DNA of 64,000 nt from Diospyros lotus (taxonomy: Eukaryota; Streptophyta; Magnoliopsida; Ericales; Ebenaceae). The stretch spans positions 22,113,879 to 22,177,878 of the forward strand of contig NC_068340.1 in assembly GCF_014633365.1 (NCBI RefSeq), in the 5' to 3' direction. A program made the position numbers and the translations under genes. The notes under the pieces are model-generated. The model had not been told where the DNA came from. It did no database searches and was given only the letters and a program-made list of their open reading frames with translations. Below, piece by piece: positions 34,301-47,088 of the stretch. Numbering within the stretch: the stretch's first letter is position 1; each line of letters opens with the position of its first letter.

Positions 34301-35500
34301 ACAATGAGACAAGACTAAATCATAAAGAACATTGATTATTTGAGATTTGCACATACTTAGAATGGTTCCCTAAAAATGATAAGTTCCAATCACACACACA
34401 CAACCTTTCTCTCATCTTCTCTCTTTCTTATGAAACTTAGTTTCAAACTTTCAAGCGATGAGCCAATTGTGAGTTTCAGTAATAAATTATTTATTTTATT
34501 TTGTAATTTTAGAATATAGATGAGAGAGATGGGTGAATATTTTAAAATTTTAATAAAATTAATTATTATTAGTTAATGACCGCAAGGCACGTGTTGTTTG
34601 ATAGTTAATCTCAAAGGTGGTTTGTGTCAATTTAAAAATATGGGAGTAATTAGTACCACTTAAATAAATTTTAAAACAATATATAAAATTTATCCTAAAT
34701 TTTAAATATCATATGAAAATTATAATTTATACAAAAAAAAAGAAAAGAAATTGAAACACAAGGGGCTCCCAGTCCCCACCCTAATCACAGTTTATAACCC
34801 ATGTATATAATATACAAATTTAATAATAGGAGAGCTGATGATGATGATATGGTTGGTATCCAATGAAATGAATTATAGTAAGGTTTTTTTTTTTTTTACT
34901 TTTGTCTCTAATAAAAAGAAAAAAAAAACTTAATATGTGGATGTGGCCTTACAAAATTAGAAGATAATTGAAAATTATGAATATTGCCACATCAATAATT
35001 GAAACGTAACCATGGAAAAATCCATGATAGGATGATATATATATATAGCTCCATGCATGTTGTCAACTTATACAAATATATATCAAGACTTGGCCTGGTA
35101 ACACTAATTAATGTTATTAATTTATAAATTCTTATATATTATTTTATATATTTAGATTCAATTAACATAATAGTAAAAAAAAAAAAAAAAAGGTTTAACC
35201 AATTACCATATAAAACCAATGATTTTACTTTGATGGGTTATATATTATTATTATATGACGAGTCTGATATTGAGAAGATAACAGTGGTGTGGTGGTGTAA
35301 TAGGAGACTACTAGCTAGCTAGGAAGTAGGAAGCCAAAAATAAAAGAAAAAAACTGTGGCACGACAGCAACAGCCGTAAGTTTGAGAGAGGAGGAGGAGA
35401 AGAAGCAGCAGCCTTGGGCGGACGGACGGACGGACGACATTAAAATACGGAACCATCATGTTACATGACGGTCGTCACTGTCCACTGTCGTTTCGCTTGA
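31341..35500. other. AT-rich intergenic region upstream of the WRKY gene
   Basis: No coding gene is recognised. There are long homopolymer A and T runs, a CTT microsatellite near 33310-33340 and CT-rich stretches (33955-34100). The part 31900-32460 resembles a minus-oriented LTR by its promoter-like ttataaatgacta words, but I could not define ends. Open frames here are short and AT-driven. Confidence 0.5.
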
Positions 35501-35535
35501 CACGTATGACTACCTCCATTTTCGTATCTGTTTCG

Positions 35536-35541
35536 TTGACT
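35536..35541 (+). promoter_or_regulatory. W-box (TTGACT) upstream of the WRKY gene
   Basis: The TTGACT hexamer, a binding core of WRKY proteins, lies about 195 bp before the WRKY start codon. A second TTGAC core is at 35564-35568 on the minus strand and another (TTGACA) at 35497-35502. WRKY genes are often self- or cross-regulated through such sites; that is family knowledge, not shown here. Confidence 0.4.
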
Positions 35542-35732
35542 TTTCACTGGTTCTAACCAGATCGTCAACCCGAGGAACAGAAGACAGAGAGAGATAAAAA
35601 GCCAAGAAGAAGAAGAAGAAGTTCAAGAAGAAGCCAATAAGAAGAAGAAGAGTTCGTTCGGTAGCCCTAACGACGAACAACTTCAAGTTAAGCACGAAAA
35701 CGAGAAGCAGAGGATAGTCGTGGTTTCGATCA

Positions 35733-38700
35733 ATGGCCGAGAACGATCGGTCATCGTCATTATCAAGAGCTGGACCGGCTTCTCTCCGCCCGGCCATCGT
35801 TTTACAGCCTCGGACCACCACAGAGAGCCCTTATTCGGGCGGGTCGGGTGCCAGCCCCGGCCCGATGACTCTGGTTTCCAACTTCTTTTCCGAGGCCGGC
35901 GAATTCCGCTCCTTCTCGCAGCTCCTAGCCGGCGCTATGGAGTCTCCCTCGCCGCCGGCCCGGGCTTATGAGGATTCTTCTTCCGGAGATAAGGCCTCCG
36001 GTGGAGGCGATTTCCGGTTCAAGGTGAATACGCCCTCCGGGTTGACTATTGCTCAGTCGCCGCTGTTCTCGGTGCCTCCCGGTTTGAGTCCTTCCGGCTT
36101 GCTCGATTCGCCGTGTTGGATCTCGCCCCGCCAGGTATCGAGCTTTAGTTGATTTTTTTTTCATTAGCTTCGAGTCAAAATGTCAAATTATTCCTTCATA
36201 TGGCTTATGAGGTGGTCTCACATGTGAAGGATTGAAACTTGGAAGCGAACTTTCACTTGTGATTATGTTCTCTTCTGTTCAGTTTGAGTGAACAGAGACA
36301 AAAGCTTTGCTTTAGCTCAACATGCATATTATTAGTAGACGTCATTTCTTGAACGTTGTGGAATTGTTAAAGGTATCGATTTAACTGTTGAAGCCAAAGC
36401 CTCTCGATTTCCTTCCTATTGGTGGTTGATTACAGTAATTGAAATGCTTTTGAAATTTTGAATTAATATCGGTCAGTTGCGCCATACTGCATGTGTACTG
36501 CTTTAACTTTCTACCAATCAAGACAGTGCAAAAGTTCCCTTCGAATTTTCATTATGAGAAAAGCTTTGGTTGGTACAGGTGTTTATATCCTTAGCTTTCA
36601 ATCTGAGTTATTCCTTTTTAAGAATGGTACACGTACTTATACCTGAAGATTGTTTTTCAGTATTTCTTGTTGAAATCTTGCTGAAATTTTGGGCGATTTA
36701 ATTGTGAATTACAGTTCTTTCTGCTGTGCAGTAAACTTTACTGCAAGTCTGCAACACCAGTTAAATTACATTGCTTTTGACCGAACATCCTGTTCTGCCC
36801 CGATAAGGCACTTTGGGTTCAATAGAAAGTGTGTAACTTGTTACAAAATTAGGGTAATCTTAGGCTGGTCTCCTTTTTGTGTAAGTAAATTGAATTAAGT
36901 TGATCCCTGGCCTTTTGGGTAAGGCTTAGCCTTATGGGAAATAAATTCCCTACCCATGCTAGGGGAATTGGTTATGATTCTGATTTCTGATCATGAAAAG
37001 GGTCAAATTTTTAGACAAAAAGAGTTATATCCTTTAGAGCCTAGCTCCCTATACCTGCTGAGATGTAGACCCTTGGCCCAGCCCCTCTAGTCTGCAAGTC
37101 CCTGAGGGTCCCATTACAAGTGTTGGCAAACTCTTGGTTTCTGTTCTAGACCCAAGGCCTTCAAAAGATTACAAGGGCATGAATATCCCTGCATTCTATT
37201 TAGGACCTAGGCATGGGGACTGTCCGAGGCCTCACCAGGTGGAACTTGGACCAATCAGCCAGGGATTGTAAATGCTATGTGGCACTTTTCGGAATGACAC
37301 ATGGCAGAAGGTACATGCACCCACACTTCTTATCTGAGAGAATGTTTTCTTGTGTAACTTTACTGAGTTAGGTGTTCATACATGTAGATTGAGTCTTTGA
37401 GCAGCTATAGTTTTATTCGTATCATGTACCATTACTGAGAATAAAGAATCATGCTAAACATGCTTGTTCTCTGCGCTTAGCGTGCTATCTTCCGGTCTTA
37501 GGCTTAACTGTGAACATGGTTTTGCATCACACTGGTTGGAGAAGAAGAAACTGTATATAAAGCTACACCACCATGGGCTTCATAAAGTTTAGTAACGTCA
37601 CATGTCTTCATCGTGATTCTTCAGTGTTGCCTATTTATGATGGCACAATAATTTCAACAGTGATTTTGAATTTTTTTTTTTTTTAAAAATGAAAATCTTG
37701 TCTTCTCCAAAATTCTGGACCAAAGGTGCACCTACTGTAGAAAGAGGGAAGCTGTTATGAATGTTTCTTTCCGTTCCAGATTGATGGAGATGATGGTTTG
37801 TAGGTGCAGGAATAGTTGCATTTAGGATACTGCCTATCAACAACACCCCCCCCAAAAAAAAAAAAAGAAAACGAAAAACAGTAATTAAATAATTATAATG
37901 ATCTAACATTTTTAAAGCTGGAACTTATTTCTGTAATTTTGAAATGTGTAGGGCTCCTTTGGAATGTCACACCAACAGGCTCTTGCGCAGGTCACTGCTC
38001 AGGCTGCAGAAGCTCATTCCCAGACGCACAACTATGCTGAATTTTCGAGTTCCTTGTCAGTTCCTGCAGTGTCATTGCCACAACCTCCCTTTCCTTCCAA
38101 TGTGACAATACAACAGCAAATGCCTCCCCCAATGCCAAAGCCTAGCATCAAGAAGGAAGCATCTGATCTCTCTCATTCTGATTATAGACCACAGCCTTCT
38201 TCATTTGCTGCTGAGAAGCCTCATGATGATGGTTACAACTGGAGGAAATATGGGCAGAAGCAAGTAAAAGGCAGTGAATATCCTCGAAGTTATTACAAAT
38301 GTACACATCCAAAATGTCCTGTCAAGAAGAAGGTTGAGCGTTCTCTTGATGGTCATATAACTGAGATTATATACAAGGACAGCATAACCATCAGCCTCCT
38401 CAACCTAGTAGGCGTGCAAAAGATTCTGGAAATCCAAATAGAAACTTATATCATCAGGGAAACGCTGAGTTGTCTTCAGAAGGTCAGACTGGGAATCTGA
38501 GAGAACGGGCACCTCAGGAATTAAGCCAAGCAACGCCTGAACATCTGTCAGAATCAAGTGATGGTGAGGGATTGGGCGACGCTGAAACTAGAGTTGATGA
38601 AAAGGATGGAGATGAACCTGAATCAAAGAGAAGGTAAACACTTTTTTGCCAGTTAATGAAGGTATTTCACCCTGGAAAGGTTTCATGTATCAACTTATTT

Positions 38701-40071
38701 TGATTGCTAAACCTTTTCTTTTTCCCCTATCTATATTCAGTAGGAACACAGAGGTCAGTGTTTCACAGCCAGCTTCACATAATGCAGTTACAGAACCGAG
38801 AATCATTGTACAGACAACCAGCGAAGTTGATCTTTTGGATGATGGTTATAGGTGGCGGAAGTACTGGCCAGAAAGTTGTTAAAGGAAACCCTTATCCAAG
38901 GTAATACGTCCACCCAGGTTGGCCTATTGATTTTGAACTGTTCTGTTATGACAGATTTGTTAAAATTCTTGAGTATATATGTCCTTGCCATGACATTATA
39001 CAAGTTATTTTCAGGTAGTGTTTTCTTGTACCACTCGATAGAATTTATGCATCAAATTATGAGTCAGTGATGCTAGCTATTTTCTGAGGCCTAGCATATA
39101 TGCATAAAAGAGAGTCACTTTCCTTTCTTTCCTGTAGGGGGTTATATGTGGGAAATGGGAAAAGGGAGGTAGACATGGATTGCGAAGAGTATTTCTTGGT
39201 GGATAAGTCCCCCAGCCATGTGCATATACATAGATATTTTCTCAGAGTAAATAAGCACCCCTAAGAGTTCTTGATTTAGGTCCATGTGTTGTTCACATTG
39301 AATTTGTAATCTAAGCCAGACAACTTGGAACAATTGCAGTCTAAGGTTTCTTATTGAATTACATGGGCTGAGTAGCTTATGTAGATTCTACTAATTATGT
39401 TAAAACTCATCTAACTCTGAATACCATCAGATGGAATAAGCTTTTAATAGATATATAGTGTTTTAGACGCTCTTCTCAAGTACTATCTACATTTGAATAG
39501 GCTGAGGTTTCGTAAAATTTACAACTTCAATCATGGTGGGGACCTATAATCTATTGAAGGTTGTCATGCTGATATGGTAATAATTTGCCAATGGTAGTTA
39601 ACGACACTGAATCATTTATTTTCAGAAAATATATATATGTATTTATTACCGCACTTGACCATAAGCTGAAAATTCCTCCTTTCTCAGACTTTGCATTAGT
39701 CCTTAATTAGGGCCTTGTATTGGGGCTGTTGCTCTATTGCTGATCTCAACCCCCCCTCCCAAATCGGCATTTTTCCTAAAGCATCCTATGACACTTGCAG
39801 GAGCTATTATAAGTGTACAAGCCCGGGGTGTAATGTCCGCAAGCATGTTGAGAGAGCTGCTAGTGACCGTAAAGCTGTCATAACAACGTACGAGGGGAAA
39901 CATAATCACGATGTACCTGCAGCTAGAATCAGCAGCCACAACATTGCAAACAACATTGTGTCACGACCAATGCCGCACAACACTGCCAGCAATACCGTGA
40001 GACAAGCAGAATTCGGGAATGATAACTCCCAATCTCTAACAATTCTTCAGTTTAAAGACGAATTAACGTAG
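35733..40071 (+). CDS. Group I WRKY transcription factor (4 exons), with two frameshifts
   Basis: Exons: 35733-36134, 37952-38633, 38744-38900, 39801-40071. Exon 1 has the group I motif [16 protein letters not shown] and [12 protein letters not shown]. Exon 2 has [15 protein letters not shown] and the N-terminal domain WRKYGQK (residues about 231-237) with finger cysteines in [11 protein letters not shown]. Exon 4 has the C-terminal finger [14 protein letters not shown] ending GKHNH. Known role: nuclear factors binding W-boxes in defence and stress genes; closest in style to Arabidopsis WRKY3/WRKY4. Two breaks: a missing base at 38377-38378 shifts the frame just before the HNH zinc ligands of finger 1, giving a stop at 38498. 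An extra base at 38865 turns the second WRKYGQK into WRKYWP. With both set aside, all splice phases fit a product of about 503 aa, normal for the family. It is either a young pseudogene or sequence error. Confidence 0.88.
36135..37951 (+). other. WRKY intron 1
   Basis: The 1.8-kb intron runs from the donor gtatcg to the acceptor gtgtag. The stretch 37050-37500 is richer in GC and has a polyadenylation-like word, possibly an old LTR fragment. T-rich and A-rich runs occur at 37671-37684 and 37854-37866. No exon is seen. Confidence 0.6.
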
Positions 40072-41682
40072 TTTCATGAGAGTTGCAAACTGGAAAGAAT
40101 CAGAGACAACAGGGGAGAATGCAGAAGCTTGGCATGCTATTTCTTTTGGATGTGTATGTTCTCTCTTTCCAGGCTTATCTTCCCATGTTACAAAACATGG
40201 AGGTTTAAGATTGATTGTAACACAGATTTTTGTATGTAAAGTAATTTGATTAGGTAAATTGTAATTATAATAGAGCATCAAACCTAGCAATAACGATAAA
40301 GAAGTTTATTTGTGATTAGAAAGTTATGGGTTTAAAGAATAATTTATTTATAAAATGAGGTTAAGACTATGTATAAGACGATTTACATAAAATGAAAAAT
40401 TCTGGGTAATTTTATTCTTTTGGGCATTCTTTGTTGATGATAATGCTGAGCCATCTTGTTAGTGTTGCATTTGAAAAGCTTTCTATGATCATTATTGTTA
40501 TCTTTCTTCTAGAAGTCACACACTGTTGTTAAAGTGGAAGACTTTTTTTGTCTTCTTTTACCCTAACCTCCTCATAGTTCTAAAGTTATGGATTTAAGTC
40601 TGTATGATGAATGTTTCAAAAGAATTTCATGTAAAAGAAGATGCCAAATGCTCTTTTTTCAGTTTCCACAATACATACATAATTTTGGTTTGATTTGAAT
40701 TTTTATTGGTTAAGTAAGACTGCGACCCCCCCAAAAAAGAAAAATATTAAAATTACGCGTGAAACTTGACTTTCAATTAATGTAACTTAATGTTACATCT
40801 TAAAATGAAATCAACAATCTCTCTCCATAAAATGTTGAGTCGCATGACTCAAGGGTGGAACTTAAGTGCTTGCTGGCCACCTTCCAACCGATTGTGCACG
40901 GGTTCAATTCCTTAGGTGTGTAACCTCCTGTAATTTAATTTCTCTGTTAAAATCAATGAGCTAAACGGTAAGGGCGCTCGTGATGAGTGTCATAAAAAAA
41001 ATAAAAAATTGTCTCTATCTATACATATATATTTTATCTTCTCTTTGTTCAATTTGTTTATAACATAATTTTGCCAATTTGTGGAGCATTTATAACGATG
41101 AAGGTATTACTTCTTAAAATTGAAATGGAGGAGGAAAGCATTAAGCAGCTATCAATCAACAGAAAAATTATTATATTTGGATTTTAAACCACCATAGAAG
41201 GTGGTTGATTAAGTTAAAAAAAATCATATAACGAAAGCCAATAATTATGCTTGAAGATATTAAGACATTATTGATATTTTGCAAATAACATCCAAATTGA
41301 GCAAAGTGATTATGGGGGCTTTCTACAAATCAAGATGGCACTCAAGCTGTATGGGAACTAATTTGGAGAACCAAACGAAAGTCTACAAGGCACCAACCAC
41401 TAACGATGGATGGATGTTTCACTGCAATAATATGATCCTGAAAAACAAACGCTTCCTATCATGAGATATCACATGGGCATGCCGTATGCAGCAAAGAGTA
41501 CACAAAACCTTGATTATTGCTACATTTCTTCATCAGATTCAAGGCTGAGAAATCAATCAAAACTACCAAATTAATTCCTTTTATTTTTTTTCCTTTTCAT
41601 ATTCATTTTCAACTTGATAAACTGGACAGTGTTTGATATTATACAAGCTCACAAGTGGCGGCTGCTTGGTTATCAAATCGTG
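40072..41682. other. Convergent intergenic region between WRKY and the EDR2-like gene
   Basis: This holds the 3' UTRs of both genes, a probable SINE at 40835-41008 and AT-rich DNA. No further gene is recognised. Confidence 0.55.
40835..41008 (+). mobile_element. Probable tRNA-derived SINE
   Basis: An A-box-like tgactcaagggtgg (40845-40858) is followed about 40 bases later by a good B-box cgggttcaattcc (40899-40911), the internal RNA polymerase III promoter layout. The unit ends in an A-rich tail (about 40991-41008). Poor cloverleaf pairing argues against a real tRNA gene. A clear target duplication was not found. Confidence 0.5.
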
Positions 41683-44600
41683 TCAGCTCTGAAAACATGT
41701 CTCTCCAATCCCTGCTGATCCGAACATGCCCTCGTCTAGGGTTACAAATCTAGGTATCTGGCCATGATTTACAAAATCAATTTTGTTCAGTCTCACACAG
41801 CACAGGACTTTCTCTGGCAGCTCCTCTGGTTTTTGTGCCTGTAAATGTAGCCAAATTGAACAAGCATTTAGTTTAGCAACAGGTTTAACAGCTAAACATG
41901 AAATATACCATGTGACATGGAATTGGAGAGAGAGAATCCAACTCCTACAGATTCTTTTCTCTTAAGCAAGTGCTCTGACAGTTTTAGATTGGAAGAAAGC
42001 ATAAGGATCATATCGAACCTGAATGGTTAAACCCAGATCAAGTATGCCAAACTTCAATCTTTCTCTGAAGGCATCAAGGCCTTTCCTAGATATGTAGCTG
42101 AACCGGTGAATGTCAATGTCGATCTCAAAGTAATTTGGCCCCTGAAGATGAGAAAAAGGCAGCATTAGCATTAAAATCATGCTGGAACCCGAGTTTCAAA
42201 CTTGATGGAGCATGAATAAGATGACCAACTGCAGAAGTAATCAAATATTATGACTGAAGATTGAGCTTATGACATCTTTTACGTGAGCAAAATTTTACAA
42301 AGTTTGCAATGTACAGAATGCACTTCCTGGTTTTACTACTAGTTTGATTTTCTCACTGCAGCCGATCTAAAACATTGCTAACTTTTGACAGCCAAATGGG
42401 GCAGTGAATTAATGACATGAACAGTGCTCCTTTCATTTGAGAATTTCTGGTGGGAAAAGCATTTTCAGCCTGATTGTCACATGCCTGATCAGCTGATCTA
42501 ACAGCTTTGGTGGAACTGCAGTCAGCCTGGTGGTTAAGCCAAGCTTGTCTTGAGGGTCCAGTGACTTAAAAACAGCCTATCTTTTTGAGAATATCAGATA
42601 AATGGTTGAAGGTTCACAATGAGTTACAAACTCATCATCACAGGCCTTAACCCAACTAGCTGAAGTCAGCTTCTTCTTTTTTTTTTTTTTTTCTTTTTTG
42701 TTATGCAGAGTCAGCTAAATGAATAGAGTTATAAGCTCTCTAAAAATGTTTATATTGACATATATTAGGACACTCTGCAAAATAGGCCATGCTTATGTGG
42801 TTGGAACTTTGCAAATGGAAGTTAAAAGTAGAATACATTCATCTGCTATGTCACTCCACAAACCACCTGAAGGAACTACTTTGACTACAGCAACCTAAGC
42901 ATATTTGGTAACCATGAAAATTACTTACAGTATAGAAAGCATGTTGAGGGCGTGAAAGCACTGGCTTTTCATTATAAGCATGTAAAAGCTTTCTCTCAGC
43001 AGAACTCAACTGGAGTTCCTCTGGATTAACCACCCCAACAACGATCTTCAGTCTTTCTCTGAAAGGAACTGCAGATTCTTTTGCAAATCCCTTGACCATT
43101 TCAACCTCATCCTCAACCAGTCTCTGAAGCAAAAATCCAAGACAGTCAACTTACAGGAAGTAATAAATCAGTGGCAATTTTGATAATAATATTTCAAGGG
43201 CTTAGACAAAAGGCAGAGAGTATAAGGAAACAATCATGGCTGTTAGTCATGGTCAAAAAGTCTGACAGGTATCAACCATGACACGCATTTTCATTGAGTT
43301 TAACAAAGGAAAGCACATACTACTGCATGTAATCAAAGTTTCTTCACATGAGATAAATCAATCATATAATGAGAGCTATCTTTTAACTTTTTCACTATGT
43401 AAGGACTGTTTCATACAAACCAAACCTATCCAGTTCACTATTATAAGCTCCAACATGTCTATTCAAAACCCTCCAGTCCAAATTTCCTATTGTTGTTCTT
43501 ACCTCACCTGAAATCCTCAATAATTTTCCTCCTCTAAGACAATCACATTCGAGGACACAAGCTCTTGGTTCCATTTTGATAATCTTTTTGTTAATTTAAT
43601 CCATCAGTCCCACTTCTACTTTAGTTTGTTATGATAAAAAGACAGACATATTGGTAATATTTTGTCTAATGCAACTGACTTTCAGTATCATGGATATATG
43701 TACTCCAAAAGCAAAGTATTTTGCAGAGAAGAAACGGGGAACAAATGCCAGGAAACAGTACTACTATCAAGCCATAAAGGTGAAAATTGTAACTAGAAAT
43801 CTGTAAATACCTTGATACTGTCCTGAAATTGAGGTAAAATCTCTTTGTCAAAGTTCTCAGATACTCTGAAATATAGTACAAGGCTCATGCCCTCTCCATC
43901 AGTATCACCAAGGAAAATGGCAGCAGGATAAGTAGGCAGCTGTCAAAAAGACATCAAGATCCAAAAACTTTACAAGACAAGCCATCTCTAATAACCTAAA
44001 TCTTCTCATACAAGTTGATAAAATTGAGGGTTGAATTTTATCATTTATGCCTGCATCATCCTGTTAAGAAACATAACCACAGGTGACAAAACCATACATT
44101 TATTCTTCATTGGCAACCACAAAGAGGAAATGCAGGCAGAGTTTTACAAAAAGAATAACAGAACCTCATTAAGGTTCTCTTGTCAGTCATACTTAAAAGC
44201 ACAACCTTCAGCAGAAGATGAACCAAATAAAGTTTATAAGGGTTATTAAAGGTCCATCCAAATCATCAGACAATTGTAGCATAACAACACAAGTTAAGAA
44301 GTAACTAGACAACAGAAGAGATGAGTCAAAATAATACCTGTACATTAACAATAAGCAATGACGGCACTTTCTTGTGTGCTTTTACAGAGGGGAGGTCAAG
44401 GTGCTGAGCGATGTGGTTTATCTTCCGAGGACACTCAAATAAATCACCACCAATTGGAGTATATGGGCTGTAGTCTGAAGCAGGGAACTTCTGTTTATCT
44501 CTGTAGGATAGATCCATTAGAAGCTTAGTAGTTGAACCATTGTAAAGCTAACATGTTGATTGAGAAACACAGTAAATGTTCATATCCTAGCTAGGAATGG

Positions 44601-47088
44601 AGTGGAGGAACTTGCTAACTTGCCTAAAATAATTTGCACCTCGGAGCTTAAAGACTGAAGGGGCAACAGGACACCAACACCCTGGAGTTGGCTTCTCTCC
44701 CAACGAACAAGGAATGAGAAGTCCTGCTCTTGGTCGATAGAAGAATCTCCGAGAAACACCTGCTACAATTGTTAATTATATGAAGTATTCTAATTGTGCT
44801 CAGTGTATGTGTTGGCAAGGTAGGTAATTGCACAAGAGTGAGGATGAGCAACAAAAGTCAGATAAAGCTAAGTACACAATCATTGGACCACTTTGAAAAG
44901 TAGAAGACAGTACCTTGGGTCAGATAGTTTGCCCACCCCATAGATGTGAGAAACATTACTGGCCCAGGATATATCTGTCTCACCTGATAGCTATAGGAGT
45001 ATCAAGATAAAGGAAGCCCGAACTAATATAGGGTCAAACATGTTTGAACATTAAAAACATTCATGTGTGTCATCCTGCCCCAGGTGTCAATACCACTGTT
45101 GTTAGAACACTTCAAAAATATAGGAGACCCCTGTCTTTAATAACACTTCCATACTCCAAAGTATTTGTGACAGTTATCTACCAACAATAATGCACTTTTA
45201 CACTCCAGAGTTTGATTGTTTAAGATGTACCCAAATTCAATCTCCGGCAAGTAAAAACAGTCCAGCAGCAAAGACATAAGCATAAGTTAGTGTTGGTTTT
45301 TAATTAGAATTTACAATTAGTTGAAACATTAGCTTACCACCATAAACACTTATGAAGTCATCATCTGAATCAGACTCCAATATACTGCAAGAGTCAAACC
45401 ATACTTCCTCCTGGCAAATTCCTGCACAAGAGAGGTTCATTAGTTGATGAAGTCTCTGATGAAGGAACTTCTTCTGCCAAAACTAAAAAAAGGAACCCAT
45501 CACCCACAAAAGGTGTCACCATAAGAATTACCACTAAAAATTCTTCAAATAACATAAAAGAAGGAATCCTTTTGATCATGTATTTATACCATATCAGCAG
45601 AAAAAAACTGGTAGAGTAATACTTGAGAAAAAAAAAGCTAAAAAAAGAAGAGTTCTCTCTCTCTCCCTCTCTCGGATTTATTTCTGATAGCTTTTAAAAG
45701 AGTTATAAGTTCATCAATCAAATTATCTTACATCACAAGTTTCCAGAATTGGTAAGTTCATGTAGATCAGACTACTTAAACCACAAATGTTAGACAGAAT
45801 GCTGTGTGAACGAAATATTGATGGAGGGAAACAGTAAATAGACAAAATGCCACATGAACTGTATCTCTCCTTTTTGGTAATGGAATCAGCAGTTTAGAGA
45901 ATTAGAGAAGAACAGTTGTCTTTGTAAGACAGCACCTAATGGTGATCACACCCTCATCAACCACCTACAAAACCTCATTGTTTCACACCTGCCATGTTGG
46001 GGGCTTACTTGCTCAAGCCACCTGTCCCTTTCCTAGCAGCAATCAGGAGACATAAAAAAAATCACAAAATTATTGGTGGACCCTCAATTTTCTTAAAGAT
46101 TAATTAATAAAGGAGAGGAAAGAAATTTTATTTTCTTTTACAGTCTTATTTTCTTTTTCTTGCAAATAATGGAGTTGAGGACCAAAAGGGGTAATAGGAA
46201 TCAAAACAACTAAAGATATTAGCTTTATGCGGGAGTTTCAATTTTATCTACATATATTTTAGTTTTATTAGGAGCTTTCCATGGATTGTGTGAAAGAATT
46301 TAAGGAGGTACCAGGTAAGATTTAAGATTGGTTTTAAAGAGTTTTAGTTGTTTTAGGAGTTTTACCAAGCCTTTATAAGGATGATAGTGCAATCTGAATA
46401 TATATATATATATATATTAGATTGATTGAATAAAATTATTGATTCTTCTCTCCTGTAGCCACTCTCCTTTCTGTCTCAGGCTTCCTTCTCCCTCTATATT
46501 TTTTCCTCCTCCTCCTTCCCCCCACTCCCTCAAGACAATTTCTTCTCTTCCTCTTCAATTATCTGCAATCTTTCTACTGTCCTGCATCAGGGGGTTTCAG
46601 AATTATATTAATATAGAGAGAGAGAAACTTGCCACTTTAAAGAGACAAAGCAGATTTCTCAGCCCCTTCAACAATCTAAATTCTTGTCCTACATGCCAGG
46701 CAGAACGATGTAGTAGATTACCATGAGAAAAGTAACCCACTTTGGTGAAAAATGTCTTGGCATTAAGGAAATTTTCTTTTGATCAAGGAGCAAAAAGAGA
46801 GATACCATTTGCATCTATCTGGCTGTGGTTCCACTGCAGCTGGCTGAGATGAAATGCCAAATTGGATACATCAGATCTTCTACAAGAGGCTATGGCACCC
46901 TTCTCAATGTTTTTGTGGACCAACTCAGTAACAGCAAAGTCTCCTAAAGAGTTTCTTGCATCACTAAAATGTTCTATAGGTGCAACAGGAACTGTACTGG
47001 AAATCTTTCTGCCATGTTGACGAGACCTAATTAAGTGCTTCTTGCGAGATCTGATTTTGCCACTTGCCTTTGAAGTACAACCACCCAT
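41683..47088 (-). CDS. EDR2-like protein with DUF1336 domain (8 exons, 422 aa)
   Basis: Exons on the minus strand: 47088-46806, 45421-45338, 44759-44624, 44500-44338, 43939-43811, 43123-42929, 42141-42019, 41838-41683. Phases join throughout to a TGA stop. The N-terminus MGGCTSK is a typical N-myristoylation signal (Gly2) with a possible palmitoylated Cys4, so the protein is probably membrane-attached. An acidic segment [14 protein letters not shown] (about 110-123) precedes the DUF1336 (EDR2_C) domain, about 124-405. That domain is recognised by [85 protein letters not shown] and [18 protein letters not shown]. This short form lacks the PH and START domains of EDR2 itself. Family members affect disease resistance and lipid-linked signalling, but the biochemical role is unknown. 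Intron 3 has a GC donor (TTTTAG/gcaagt at 44623-44622). Confidence 0.92.
45422..46805 (-). other. Intron 1 of the EDR2-like gene, with LTR-like sequence
   Basis: The 1.4-kb intron holds an AT microsatellite (46399-46419) and, on the plus strand at about 46250-46730, a layout like that of the LTR-like units at 10614 and 18113: a ctttataagg box, a TA run, and a long CT-rich stretch. The 95-codon frame at 46439-46726 is a product of that CT-rich run. Confidence 0.4.

Noticed and set aside
35510..36164. Minus-strand open frames opposite WRKY exon 1
   Set aside because: They mirror a GC-rich coding exon whose sense frame matches group I WRKY proteins.
40845..40911. Possible tRNA gene
   Set aside because: A-box and B-box are present but no cloverleaf with matching stems could be drawn; better explained as a SINE.
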